From contig CALVNZ010000002.1 in the NCBI GenBank assembly GCA_944350115.1, positions 73,939 through 119,467 on the forward strand: a DNA stretch of 45,529 bases, given 5' to 3'. Each line of letters starts with the position of its first letter. Position 1 is the stretch's first letter. Below are positions 25,098-34,394 of this stretch, piece by piece. Below the pieces are notes generated by a model. The model saw only the letters and a list, made by a program, of their open reading frames with translations. It was not told the DNA's origin and did not search any database. The DNA is from an uncultured Clostridia bacterium (GTDB lineage Bacteria; Bacillota; Clostridia; Christensenellales; UBA1242). The translations under genes and the position numbers were made by a program.

Positions 25098-26005
25098 TCA
25101 AGGTTGAAGGATTGACAAAAGATTATGGTCAAGGACGTGGAATTTTTGACATAACATTTTCTGTTAAAAAAGGTGAAACTTTTGGTTTTGTTGGAACAAA
25201 CGGAAGTGGGAAGACGACAACAATCAGAAATATTATGGGCTTTATAAAACCACAAAAAGGGAATGTGACTGTGCTTAATATGGATGCATGGGCAAAATCA
25301 TGTGAAATAAAAAATGAAGTTTCTTACATCCCAGGCGAAATTGCTTTTCCTGATTTAAACAACGGAATCACTTTTTTAAAAAATCAAGCAGAACTTTTGG
25401 GGCTAAAAGATATGAATTATGCAGATTACTTAATTCAAAAGTTGCAATTGGACCCATCTGCAAACCTTAAAAGAATGAGCAAAGGAATGAAGCAAAAAAC
25501 TGCTATCGTTGCTGCGCTTATGGCTAATAAAGGGCTTTTGATTCTTGACGAGCCAACCACTGGGCTTGATCCACTTATGAGAGAAACTTTTCTTGACTTA
25601 ATTTTGGAAGAAAAACAAAAAGGTAAAACAATTTTGATGAGCAGTCAGATGTTTGATGAACTTGAAAGAACTTGTGACAGAGTGGCGCTCATCTATAAAG
25701 GTAGAATAGTTGACATAGCAGATATTAATGAATTAAAATCTTCCACACTTAAAACTTATAAGATTGAGTTTTTGGAAAAAACTGACTATCAAAAATTTAA
25801 AAAATTAAAATATAAGATTATTCGTGATCAACCGCAATACTATCAAGTGACAGTGGAAATTGATGATAAAGACATTAACAAAATGTTTAAAACTTTGACA
25901 AAATATAAAGTGAAATTTATTGCTGAAATAAAATTTAATTTGGAAAGGCATTTTAAAGATATTTTGGCTAAACAATTAAAAGGAGGAGAAGATGTTCTTC
26001 AGTAA
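25082..26005 (+). CDS. ABC exporter ATPase, second paralogue
   Basis: The 307-residue ATPase has Walker A GTNGSGKTT, signature region KRMSKGMKQKTAIVAALM, Walker B LLILDEPTTGLDPLM and the segment LMSSQMFDELERTCDRVALI, where the switch His of the H-loop is replaced by Gln (SSQ in place of SSH). The first paralogue keeps the His, so the two sites are probably not equal. GGAGGAATGTT precedes the ATG. The gene overlaps its neighbours by 16 and 14 bases, consistent with tight coupling of a two-ATPase, one-permease system. Confidence 0.88.
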   Translation: MEEEIIKVEGLTKDYGQGRGIFDITFSVKKGETFGFVGTNGSGKTTTIRNIMGFIKPQKGNVTVLNMDAWAKSCEIKNEVSYIPGEIAFPDLNNGITFLKNQAELLGLKDMNYADYLIQKLQLDPSANLKRMSKGMKQKTAIVAALMANKGLLILDEPTTGLDPLMRETFLDLILEEKQKGKTILMSSQMFDELERTCDRVALIYKGRIVDIADINELKSSTLKTYKIEFLEKTDYQKFKKLKYKIIRDQPQYYQVTVEIDDKDINKMFKTLTKYKVKFIAEIKFNLERHFKDILAKQLKGGEDVLQ

Positions 26006-27647
26006 AGCATTGTTTAAGCAATCAATGAAGGCAAACTGGATCAAATGGGTGTCAGTTACAGTGGCAACTTGCGTCATGCTTGCTATAGTTATCATTGTGT
26101 TGGGAAGTTTGTCAATCAATGATATTCGTGATTCATTGAAAAATGTGTTTACACAAGCTGATCAAGAATCAGTTTTAAAAGAAAGCGCTGTTGATGGATA
26201 TGACGCATATGTTTCAACAATCACTTTCGAAAATGGAATAACAAATTTGACAGGGAATGCTTATTTTCCGCTTTTAAAAGGTCAAATCACATCTACTTAT
26301 GACAATAACAAAACAGCCTATGAAGAAGAAAATGGCAAGATGCCAACAGGTGAAGACCTTGAAAATATTCAACTTGAAACTGCAACTGAATTAGTGACAC
26401 TGATAAAAGGTTTTGCAACAATTCCAGGTGTTGGTGAAATGCTTGAAGGAATTTCGGATGAAGAGCTTTCACAATTCATGCTGATTCTAGTTAAAACTTA
26501 TGAAAATGACAGCGATGGGTTTAATTCAACTGACAATGAAGTTTTTATAACAGCAGTAAACACCACATATTCTCAATATGTTTATCAAACAGCTTATGAA
26601 ATGTATATAGCAAAAGAAGGCGAAACAGAAGAATCAGCACAAGCGGCGGCATTGATGGCACAAGGTTTAGTTGCGAAAGCTCTTGTTTATTATAGTTCAG
26701 AAGGTTTTATTTATAATGAAAGTGCATTTAAAGCACAAGCGACAAATGAAGTGAATGAGCTTTTGCAAAGTGAGGCTTTAAAATCATTTAACATAACTGA
26801 TGAATCAACCGAAGAAGAAAAGGCTCAAGCAGAGCAATATGCTGTTGCAGTTAAGGTTATAAGCAACACTGCAATAAGCACTTATGAATTGTGGCTTCAA
26901 GAAGGGGCAACAAAAGAGGAAGCAAAAATTCAAGCATCAGCAAGCATAACTGACCAAATAGATGCAGAAGTTGCAGCAGCCTTGGAAGAACTTGGCGATA
27001 TGGATATTTATGGGCTTATCATCGGTTCAATTTTCTATCGCATAGCAGGTTTGTTGCTTCCTATGGTTTATGTCATAATGGTTGCAAATGGATTGCTTGC
27101 AGGGCAAGTGGATTCCGGCTCAATGGCTTATGTGCTTTCGACTCCAACAAAGAGAAGAACCGTGTCAACAACGCAAATGCTTTATCTTCTAGTTTCTCTT
27201 TTAGCTATGTTTGCTTTGCTTACAGCTGTCAGCACGGTTTCTGTTGCAATTGTGGGTGGAAACGAATTTGCAATTAATTTCCGTGAAATATTGTTGTTTA
27301 ACGTAGGCGCCTTTTTGACTATGTTTGCTTTTGCTGGATTCTGTTTTATGTGTTCAGCGATATTCAATAGAACAAAATATTCATTGTCAATAGGCGGAGG
27401 AATTTCAATTTTCATGCTTGTTTGCACAATTCTTGGTTTGTTTGGTTCGGACGTTGTTCCATCAGCCATGAGAATTGATCAAATGAATTTCTTCAACTAT
27501 CTTTCAATTATTTCACTTTTTGAAACCACAACGATTTTATCTGGTGGATTGAATTATTTGATTGGCTTTGGAATTTTAGCTGCGATTGGAATTGTAACAT
27601 TTATTGTTGGCACATTCTGCTTTGATAAAAAGGATTTGCCACTTTAA
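25992..27647 (+). CDS. ABC-2-type exporter permease with large external domain
   Basis: This 551-residue membrane protein begins with a cytoplasmic stretch and one transmembrane helix (VTVATCVMLAIVIIVLGSL, near 17-35). A long hydrophilic extracellular region rich in acidic residues and Ala-Gln follows (about residues 36-335). At least five transmembrane helices end the protein (YGLIIGSIFYRIAGLLLPMV onward). STPTKRRTVSTTQ (390s) is a typical coupling-loop motif of ABC-2 permeases that contact the ATPase. Substrate unknown; antibiotic, lipid or peptide export are all possible. It ends the operon, followed by a terminator. Confidence 0.85.
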   Translation: MFFSKALFKQSMKANWIKWVSVTVATCVMLAIVIIVLGSLSINDIRDSLKNVFTQADQESVLKESAVDGYDAYVSTITFENGITNLTGNAYFPLLKGQITSTYDNNKTAYEEENGKMPTGEDLENIQLETATELVTLIKGFATIPGVGEMLEGISDEELSQFMLILVKTYENDSDGFNSTDNEVFITAVNTTYSQYVYQTAYEMYIAKEGETEESAQAAALMAQGLVAKALVYYSSEGFIYNESAFKAQATNEVNELLQSEALKSFNITDESTEEEKAQAEQYAVAVKVISNTAISTYELWLQEGATKEEAKIQASASITDQIDAEVAAALEELGDMDIYGLIIGSIFYRIAGLLLPMVYVIMVANGLLAGQVDSGSMAYVLSTPTKRRTVSTTQMLYLLVSLLAMFALLTAVSTVSVAIVGGNEFAINFREILLFNVGAFLTMFAFAGFCFMCSAIFNRTKYSLSIGGGISIFMLVCTILGLFGSDVVPSAMRIDQMNFFNYLSIISLFETTTILSGGLNYLIGFGILAAIGIVTFIVGTFCFDKKDLPL

Positions 27648-27651
27648 TTTA

Positions 27652-27683
27652 AAAAAACAAGACTTAAAGGTCTTGTTTTTTTG
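27652..27683 (+). terminator. Terminator of the ABC-2 exporter operon
   Basis: AAACAAGAC and GTCTTGTTT form a stem around TTAAAG with a T-run downstream. Confidence 0.88.
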
Positions 27684-27764
27684 TATAAAAACAAAAAACA
27701 ATATTGACAATCATAGTGTGTTGTGTTAAAATTAATCTTGTAATAAAACTTAATGGAGGGCGTT

Positions 27765-27995
27765 ATGTCGCTTTTACTTGACAACGATATTATTGCAAGA
27801 TTAACTCAGCCTAATGTTTTGACTGGGCTTATTTTGTTGGTTATTGGACTTATTTTTGCATTATTTGCAAAAAAAATAACAAAACTTGTGCGCAAATCAA
27901 ACAAAGTGGAACCAAATGATAAGGTGTTATTGTGTTTGAAAGCGTTTGCTTTGACTGTGATTTTAGTGTCGCTAATTGTTATGGTTATAGAATAA
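27765..27995 (+). CDS. Small membrane protein with two helices
   Basis: The 76-residue protein has two predicted transmembrane helices (LTGLILLVIGLIFALFA near 20-36 and AFALTVILVSLIVMVI near 58-74), joined by a basic loop AKKITKLVRKSNK that should lie in the cytoplasm, so both ends would face outside. ATG 27765 is chosen with GGAGGG 5 bases upstream; the earlier ATG (27753) overlaps this site. It has its own terminator and stands alone. I do not recognise the family. Confidence 0.72.
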   Translation: MSLLLDNDIIARLTQPNVLTGLILLVIGLIFALFAKKITKLVRKSNKVEPNDKVLLCLKAFALTVILVSLIVMVIE

Positions 27996-28022
27996 AACAA
28001 GCGCAATCGCTTGTTTTTTTTT
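27995..28022 (+). terminator. Terminator after the small membrane protein gene
   Basis: AAACAAGCG and CGCTTGTTT form a stem with a CAAT-type loop, followed by a T-run. Confidence 0.88.
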
Positions 28023-28077
28023 ATCAATTTTTATATACTATTATCGTTATAATTATGGCTTAATACAGGAGTTAAAC

Positions 28078-30672
28078 ATGGATAAAATTTATGAACCATC
28101 TGATTTTGAAAGTAGAATTTATGAAACTTGGTTAAAGAATAAATATTTTGCATCAAAACCTAATTTATCAAAACAAAAATTTTCGATTGTTATGCCACCA
28201 CCAAACGTTACCGGCAAGGCACACGTTGGGCACGCTTTAAACAACACTATTCAAGATGTTTTGGTTAGAAGAAAGCGTATGCAGGGTTTTGAAGCACTTT
28301 GGATTCCAGGGACTGACCACGCTGCTATTGCAACAGAAGAAGTTTTGGTTAAAGCTTTAAAAAAAGAAGGCTTGTCTAAAGATTTGGTTGGCAGAGAAGA
28401 GTTTATAAAAAGAGGTGAGAAATGGTATGCCGACTATGGTGACCTGATCAAACTTCAACTGCAAAAACTTGGCATTTCACCTGATTGGGACAAGACTGCT
28501 TTTACAATGGATGAAAATCTTTGCGCGGCAGTTAGACATGCTTTTGTTGAATATTACAAAAAAGGCTATATTTACAGAGGGAAAAGATCGGTAAATTATT
28601 GCCCATCTTGTCGCACTACGATTTCAGACAATGAAAATGTTTATGTTGAACAGAACACTTTTTTATGGCATATAAGATATCCTTTTGCTGATGGAAGTGG
28701 AGAGGTTGTGATTGCTACGACAAGACCAGAAACTTTGTTCGGCGATACTGCTGTTGCTGTCAATCCAAAAGACCCTAGATACAAAGCGTTTATTGGCAAA
28801 GACCTTATTTTGCCGTTAACTGACAGAAAAATTAAGCTTATCGCAGATGATTACAGTGAAATGGATTTTGGAACAGGTGCAGTTAAAATCACGCCTGCAC
28901 ATGACCCTAATGACTATGAAATCGGGTTAAGACATAATTTAGATGTCATTGTCTGCATAGATGATGAAGGAAAGCTTACCGAAGCAGCAGGCAAGTTTAA
29001 GGGCATGGATCGCATAGAGGCGAGAGCTCTTATTGAAGAAGAACTAAAAAAACAAGGATTCCTTGTAAAAGTTGAAAAATACAAAAACAAAGTTGGAACT
29101 TGTGAAAGATGTGGTTCGATGACTGAACCAAAAATTTCAACTCAATGGTTTGTTAAAATGGAAGAACTTGCAAAACCAGCGATTGAAGTTGTAAAAGAAG
29201 GAAAAGTTCGATTTATTCCAAAAAGATTTGAAAAACAATATTTAAATTGGCTTGAAAACATCAAAGATTGGTGCATTTCGCGTCAAATTTGGCTTGGACA
29301 TAGAATTCCTGTTTTTTATTGTGAAGATTGCGGTGAGCAAATTGTTGAAGAAACTGATCCAACAGTTTGTCCTGTTTGTGGAAGCAAACATTTGCATCAA
29401 GATCCAGATGTTTTAGACACTTGGTTTTCCTCTGCATTATGGCCATTTTCAACGCTTGGCTATCCAAAACAAACAGAGGAATTGAAATATTACTATCCAA
29501 CCGATGTGCTTGTTACAGGCTATGACATCATCACTTTCTGGGTTTCAAAAATGGTTTTCTCTGGTTTAGAGTTTATGAAAGACATTCCATTTAAAGATGT
29601 TTTAATAAATGGTATTGTTCGTGATGCAAAGGGCATTAAAATGTCTAAACATTTAGGAAATGGCATTGATCCTATTGAAATGATTGCAAAATACGGTGCC
29701 GATGCTTTGAGAATGTCTTTGATCAACGGAATGAGCATGGGCACAGATCTTAAATATAGTGAAGACCGAATCAAAGAAGCAAAAATCTTTATTAACAAAA
29801 TATTCAATGCAAGCAAGTTTGTTATTTCAGCGACACAAAACCTTAAAGAAAATGTTTTAAACAACCTTTCCGAAAAAGATAAGTGGATTTTGTTTAACTT
29901 AAACAAAACCATTAAAGATTTTAATAAGGCGATGGACAAATACAATCTTTCAGGTGCGCTTGGACTTTTGATGGAATTTTTTGTTGGGAAATTCTGCGAT
30001 TGGTATATCGAACTTGCAAAACTTGACCTTTATGGCGAAGATGAAAAAAATAAACTTACAACACAAAATGTCTTATTAAAAGTTTTGACTGATTCATTAA
30101 AAATGTTCCATATTTTTATACCATTTGTAACTGAAGAGATTTACTTGTCACTTCCGATTCATGAAAAAACGATCATGCTTTCAAAATTTCCAGAAGCACA
30201 AAACAGGGTGGCATCTTCAAAGGTGTTTGATGAAATGATCAAACTCATCAAAGCGATTAGATCTCTAAGAACTGATTACAAAGTTCCTGACAACAAGCGA
30301 ACAAAAATTTTTGTCGAATTTTCTGATGGGAAGAAGCATACAGACTTGCTTGCAGGAATAAATAAACTTGGCTTTGGAAGTGAAATCGTTGTCATTAATT
30401 CTGAAAAAGAATTAGACGGCAAATATGCAAAAGCGATTTCTGATTTTGCGGTTGCTTATCTTCCTATGAACGAACTTGTTGATGAAGACAAAGAAAGAGA
30501 AAGAAAGCAAAAAGAAATTGAATCATTGTTGTTTGAAATTCAAAGAAGTGAGAAGATGCTTTCGAATCCTAAATTTGTTGAAAAAGCGCCAAAATCTTTG
30601 GTGGATGAAGAAAGAAATAAACTTGAAAAAAATAAGGCTTTATTGAGTCTTTTGAAAAAGGATAGTGAATGA
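28078..30672 (+). CDS. valS: Valyl-tRNA synthetase
   Basis: This 864-residue class I synthetase is of normal length. The HIGH motif lies in PPPNVTGKAHVGHALN (near 41-56) and the KMSKS motif in GIKMSKHLGNGIDP (near 519-532). The editing domain is the region around ATTRPETLFGDTAVAVNP. A Zn-binding pair (CERCGSMTEPKISTQWF and CEDCGEQIVEETDPTVC) is followed by DPDVLDTWFSSALWPFS, diagnostic of ValRS. A C-terminal coiled coil (RERKQKEIESLLFEIQRSEK) binds tRNA. It has its own TATAAT-like promoter and AGGAG site. A small integral membrane gene overlaps its end by 4 bases. Confidence 0.98.
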   Translation: MDKIYEPSDFESRIYETWLKNKYFASKPNLSKQKFSIVMPPPNVTGKAHVGHALNNTIQDVLVRRKRMQGFEALWIPGTDHAAIATEEVLVKALKKEGLSKDLVGREEFIKRGEKWYADYGDLIKLQLQKLGISPDWDKTAFTMDENLCAAVRHAFVEYYKKGYIYRGKRSVNYCPSCRTTISDNENVYVEQNTFLWHIRYPFADGSGEVVIATTRPETLFGDTAVAVNPKDPRYKAFIGKDLILPLTDRKIKLIADDYSEMDFGTGAVKITPAHDPNDYEIGLRHNLDVIVCIDDEGKLTEAAGKFKGMDRIEARALIEEELKKQGFLVKVEKYKNKVGTCERCGSMTEPKISTQWFVKMEELAKPAIEVVKEGKVRFIPKRFEKQYLNWLENIKDWCISRQIWLGHRIPVFYCEDCGEQIVEETDPTVCPVCGSKHLHQDPDVLDTWFSSALWPFSTLGYPKQTEELKYYYPTDVLVTGYDIITFWVSKMVFSGLEFMKDIPFKDVLINGIVRDAKGIKMSKHLGNGIDPIEMIAKYGADALRMSLINGMSMGTDLKYSEDRIKEAKIFINKIFNASKFVISATQNLKENVLNNLSEKDKWILFNLNKTIKDFNKAMDKYNLSGALGLLMEFFVGKFCDWYIELAKLDLYGEDEKNKLTTQNVLLKVLTDSLKMFHIFIPFVTEEIYLSLPIHEKTIMLSKFPEAQNRVASSKVFDEMIKLIKAIRSLRTDYKVPDNKRTKIFVEFSDGKKHTDLLAGINKLGFGSEIVVINSEKELDGKYAKAISDFAVAYLPMNELVDEDKERERKQKEIESLLFEIQRSEKMLSNPKFVEKAPKSLVDEERNKLEKNKALLSLLKKDSE

Positions 30673-31409
30673 AAACAGAAAAAGAATTTTTGCCTTCAAC
30701 GAAAAGTGAAAAAATATTTCGCATAATCAACATTTGCATTACTGTTGCGATCATGCTTACTGGCGTGGCGCTTGCGATTTATTACAAAGTCGAGGGTGAT
30801 CCAAACAATAGGTTTGTGCCAAGTCTTGGATTATTACTGTATGGATTTATTCCGCTGGTATATGAGATGATCGCACGCTCGAAACTTCCAAATTCTGTGT
30901 TTTTAATTTTCAACATTTATCTTGGCATCGCTGGACTTTGGGGTAGTGCTTTGTCTGGTTACATCAATGTTTCATGGCTTGACATGGCAGTGCATTTTGT
31001 GATGGGTTATTTGATTGCTGCGCTTGGTTTGTTCTTTTTGTGTAGAACTGGCGAAAACAAAAAAATGAAAATTGCCACAGTCGCCATGTTTTGCCTCTTT
31101 ATGTCTTTGTTTGTGGAAGCAGGTTGGGAACTTTGTGAGCGTTGCATTGATTTGATTTTTAATCTAGACGTTCAAGGAGCTGTTGTTGAAGGAACAAATG
31201 CTCCTTTGCTTACTGACACAATTCAAGACATCGCTTGCAATATGGGAGGCGCTTTGCTTTTTACAATTCATTTTTTGATTGCAAAGCTCACAAAAAAAGA
31301 TTTAGGCATTGCGAGCATGGAAAAAGAGTTTGAAATTAGGCATCGTCTTTTTGAAAAAAAAGATAAAAAAAGCGAAAAAAATATAGAAAATATTGAAAAA
31401 AATAATTAA
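30669..31409 (+). CDS. Membrane protein resembling the YjdF/DUF2238 family
   Basis: The 246-residue protein has about six transmembrane helices, with the first at residues 18-40 (RIINICITVAIMLTGVALAI). A conserved-looking segment SWLDMAVHFVMGYLIAALGL and acidic membrane motif FVEAGWELCERCIDL then DTIQDIACNMGGALLF resemble the YjdF family, whose members keep the H/E/D residues in membrane helices; the role is unknown. The C-terminus is Lys-rich and charged. The start overlaps the stop of valS by 4 bases, which suggests co-translation though no functional link to valS is apparent. Confidence 0.7.
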   Translation: MKTEKEFLPSTKSEKIFRIINICITVAIMLTGVALAIYYKVEGDPNNRFVPSLGLLLYGFIPLVYEMIARSKLPNSVFLIFNIYLGIAGLWGSALSGYINVSWLDMAVHFVMGYLIAALGLFFLCRTGENKKMKIATVAMFCLFMSLFVEAGWELCERCIDLIFNLDVQGAVVEGTNAPLLTDTIQDIACNMGGALLFTIHFLIAKLTKKDLGIASMEKEFEIRHRLFEKKDKKSEKNIENIEKNN

Positions 31410-31557
31410 AAATTAAAAAAAATTATAAAAAATAAAAAATTATTAAAAAAATAAAATATTTTTAAAAAATAAATAATTAATAAAATAACTGTTTTTTGTT
31501 CATGAAACAATAAAATAAAACATTAATTAAATAATTAATTTTTAAATAAAATAAAAA
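31410..31557. other. Extremely AT-rich spacer
   Basis: Nearly all bases are A or T, with A-tract-like AAAAAT/AATAAA repeats. No promoter, gene or structured RNA stands out, apart from a GTTTTTTGTTCATGAAACAA-like dyad near 31487-31512. Confidence 0.5.
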
Positions 31558-31588
31558 TAAAATCGCAATATTTAATTGCGATTTTTTT
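31558..31588. terminator. Bidirectional terminator
   Basis: AATCGCAAT and ATTGCGATT form a stem around a short loop, with A and T-runs on both sides. It serves the convergent membrane-protein and nucleotidyltransferase genes. Confidence 0.88.
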
Positions 31589-31598
31589 CAGCATTTTC

Positions 31599-32345
31599 TT
31601 ATTGTAAATTATCAATTATTTTGTCAATATTATAATAAACATCTTCTGTTCCTATATCAATACGATGGTGTGGGTTGACATCCCAAGCATAAACATTTGT
31701 TTTTTGTGAAAGCCAAGAAGGGAGGTTTCCTGGGGCGTCTTTACTATTTCCACTTGCAAGATATTCATCAATCATTGCCACACTTTTTGCGTTGTAAATG
31801 TAAAACGGGCCGACAGCAAAATTTCCTTTTGGCTCTTTTGGTTTTTCTTCCATAAACAAAACTTTCCCAGTTTCATCAAGGTTAGCAACGCCGTGTGAAT
31901 GCAAAATAGACAAGTCATTTGTTGTTGCTCCAAGAACCATGTTTTGTTTGCCACAATCAAGATATTTTTGATAAAAACTTGCGAGTTTAAAATCAAACCA
32001 GTTGTCACCGGCTAGCACCATAATGTCGCCTGAATAATGGATTTTGTTTAAAGCAAATTTAATATCACCAATTGCACCTAGACGATTTTCATTGTTTGTT
32101 GATCCATCATTTAAAACTTTGATAGGGGCGTTTGACGACCTTTGTTTTGCCCATGATTTAAAATGCTCAAAAAACTTTGCATTAGAAACAACGATGATTT
32201 CGTCAACATCATCTATTTCATCTATATTGTCAATTAACAAATCTAAAAGTGTTTTACCTTTTACTTTTAAAAGTGGCTTTGGTGTGTTTTCTGTAAGTTT
32301 TCCTAGTCTGGTTGCATATCCAGCACACAAAATTATCGCTTTCAT
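31599..32345 (-). CDS. Sugar-phosphate nucleotidyltransferase (RmlA/GalU-like)
   Basis: This 248-residue enzyme has the nucleotide-binding signature ILCAGYATRLGKLTENTPKP (residues 5-24), and the metal-binding region MVLAGDNWFDFKLASF. The segments VLFMEEKPKEPKGNFAVGPF and IDIGTEDVYYN fit the glucose-1-phosphate thymidylyl/uridylyltransferase fold. It makes an NDP-sugar for surface polysaccharides or cell-wall glycans; the sugar and nucleotide cannot be determined from motifs. The length is a minimal domain. A TATAAT and AAGGAAA site precede it. It stands alone, with the ABC operon upstream on the same strand. Confidence 0.86.
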   Translation of the reverse strand: MKAIILCAGYATRLGKLTENTPKPLLKVKGKTLLDLLIDNIDEIDDVDEIIVVSNAKFFEHFKSWAKQRSSNAPIKVLNDGSTNNENRLGAIGDIKFALNKIHYSGDIMVLAGDNWFDFKLASFYQKYLDCGKQNMVLGATTNDLSILHSHGVANLDETGKVLFMEEKPKEPKGNFAVGPFYIYNAKSVAMIDEYLASGNSKDAPGNLPSWLSQKTNVYAWDVNPHHRIDIGTEDVYYNIDKIIDNLQ

Positions 32346-32411
32346 AAAATTTTCCTTTTCTTTTTTAGTAAAGCTATTATACCAAATATTTTTCTTTTTG
32401 TCTATAAAAAT

Positions 32412-34394
32412 CTATTCTCTTCTTAAAGCTTCAACAGGGTCTAGTTTTGCGGCTTTTGCTGATGGATAAAGCCCACTTAATATGCTTATTATCAAACTAA
32501 TGCCAATCGCTAAAACGAAATAATACCATCTTAGTGAAAGCGGTGCGAAACCTAATAATGAGTTAAATAAGATTGTGAATATACCAAAAGCGACAAGCGA
32601 AAGTAATATGCCGGCTATTCCACTTAAAAGCCCGATCAAAAAGCTTTCAGAAGTGAAAATGCGATGAATATCACGCCTTCTAGCACCAATTGATTTTAGC
32701 ACGCCGATTTCTTTTGTTCGTTCAGTGACTGACATGTAAAGAACAGTTAAAATCATGATTGCACTCACAATCAATGAAATTCCCGCGATGATGGCAAGGG
32801 CGATTGAAATTGTGTTTGACATTTGACTAAACATGTTTGCAAGACGTTCTTCCATTGAGCCAGAATATTTGTCGCTGTTTGATATAAAAGTTTTTAAAAT
32901 ATTTGCTTGTTGTTCAGTTTCTGTTATGACATAAAGTTCTGTCGGGGATAAAACTTCGTCTTGGGCTGTGACTAATGAATTTAAATAATCATAATCAACA
33001 TACATGCACAAAATGTTTTCAAAAACACTTGTGTCAACTATTGCTGAAATTTCTGCATTTTGTTGAATAGTTTTGCCACCCATTGTAACTGTTACATCTA
33101 CTTTTTGCCCAACTGCGTCTTGTCCTAGAATTTGGTAAATATACGAATTAAACATCACTTGTCCGTCACCACTGAAAGAACCTTCAATTAAATTTGTTTC
33201 ATTGTAGGTTGGTGGGGTGGTGTAAAGACAAAAAATTGGAGTTTCAACTTCTTCGCCATCTTTAATCGCTGTCACTTTTGCCAAGTTTCCAGCAATGTTT
33301 ATCATTGTAAAACCGCGTTTTAAGTTTTCATCACGCACAACAAAGTCACTGCCTTGATTTTTCAATTCAGTGTTTAATTCTTCTTTTAAAGTTTCGATTT
33401 CTTCATCTGTCCATGAACCGCTTAATGGAGAAGACATATTTGTTGATTGTTTTGATACTGGCACAACTAATGGGTTGTTGTAATCCGAGGCAACATTTGT
33501 AACATAATCTGTTAAACCCGAACCAAATGAAAGCATCAAAATCATAGCGGAGATGCTTATTGCGACCCCAAAAGCCATCAAAATATTTTTTACTTTGCTT
33601 GCCCACATATTATGAAATGCAAGTTTTATTGCACTAGTATATGAAAGATTCTGTTTTTCGCCTTTTGGAAAGCTTTTGTTTTGTGAAAAAACCTTGTGTT
33701 TTTTATAATTTTTGTTTTTTTCATCTCGAACAATTTTCCCATCAGAAATTTCAATTATTCGTGAAGAAATAGAAGCGACCTTTTCAGAATGTGTCACCAT
33801 AATAACAAGTTTTCCTTCATCAGCGATTTCTTTTAAAATTTCCAAAATTTGAGTTGTTGTGCCACTGTCAAGTGCCCCAGTAGGTTCGTCAGCTAAAATT
33901 ATGTCAGGGTCGTTGATAAGTGCTCGTGCAATTGCAACTCTCTGTTTTTGACCGCCTGAAAGTTGGTTTGGTTTGCGTTTCAACATTTTTTCTAAACCGA
34001 GACGAGACAAAAGCGCTGTCGCTTTTTCGACTTTAACTTTTTCTGGAACGTTTGAAAGAGTCAAAGCTATTGTCACATTATCTAAAATTGAAAGGTGAGG
34101 GATTAGATTAAAAGATTGAAAAACAAAACCAACTTTGTTTTTTCTGTATTTATCTAAAATTTTATCAGGTTGACCCCGCAAGTTTATGCCTTCAACAATG
34201 ATGTCTCCTTCAAATTGAGAATCAAGTCCTCCAATAAGATTCATAAGAGTTGATTTACCACTTCCGCTTTCGCCAATAATAGAAACAAGTTCGCCCTTTT
34301 TAAACGACAGATTGATGTCTGTCAATGCGGTAAACTTTTCCTTATTGCCTATTGGATAATCTTTATACACATGTTTTATTTCCAACTGTTTCAT
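32412..34394 (-). CDS. MacB-like fusion: ABC ATPase plus FtsX-type permease
   Basis: The 660-residue protein joins an ATPase (1-230; Walker A GESGSGKST, signature LSGGQKQR, Walker B ILADEPTGALD, H-loop MVTHS) to a permease. The permease part has one helix (NILMAFGVAISISAMILMLS), a ~220-residue extracellular domain, then three helices with the FtsX/MacB motif RTKEIGVLKSIGARRRDI. It ends with PSAKAAKLDPVEALRRE, the classic MacB C-terminal signature. Such proteins work as mechanotransducing exporters of peptides, lipids or toxins. Its start overlaps the end of the exporter gene upstream by 4 bases; it is the last gene of a three-gene operon. Confidence 0.9.
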   Translation of the reverse strand: MKQLEIKHVYKDYPIGNKEKFTALTDINLSFKKGELVSIIGESGSGKSTLMNLIGGLDSQFEGDIIVEGINLRGQPDKILDKYRKNKVGFVFQSFNLIPHLSILDNVTIALTLSNVPEKVKVEKATALLSRLGLEKMLKRKPNQLSGGQKQRVAIARALINDPDIILADEPTGALDSGTTTQILEILKEIADEGKLVIMVTHSEKVASISSRIIEISDGKIVRDEKNKNYKKHKVFSQNKSFPKGEKQNLSYTSAIKLAFHNMWASKVKNILMAFGVAISISAMILMLSFGSGLTDYVTNVASDYNNPLVVPVSKQSTNMSSPLSGSWTDEEIETLKEELNTELKNQGSDFVVRDENLKRGFTMINIAGNLAKVTAIKDGEEVETPIFCLYTTPPTYNETNLIEGSFSGDGQVMFNSYIYQILGQDAVGQKVDVTVTMGGKTIQQNAEISAIVDTSVFENILCMYVDYDYLNSLVTAQDEVLSPTELYVITETEQQANILKTFISNSDKYSGSMEERLANMFSQMSNTISIALAIIAGISLIVSAIMILTVLYMSVTERTKEIGVLKSIGARRRDIHRIFTSESFLIGLLSGIAGILLSLVAFGIFTILFNSLLGFAPLSLRWYYFVLAIGISLIISILSGLYPSAKAAKLDPVEALRRE

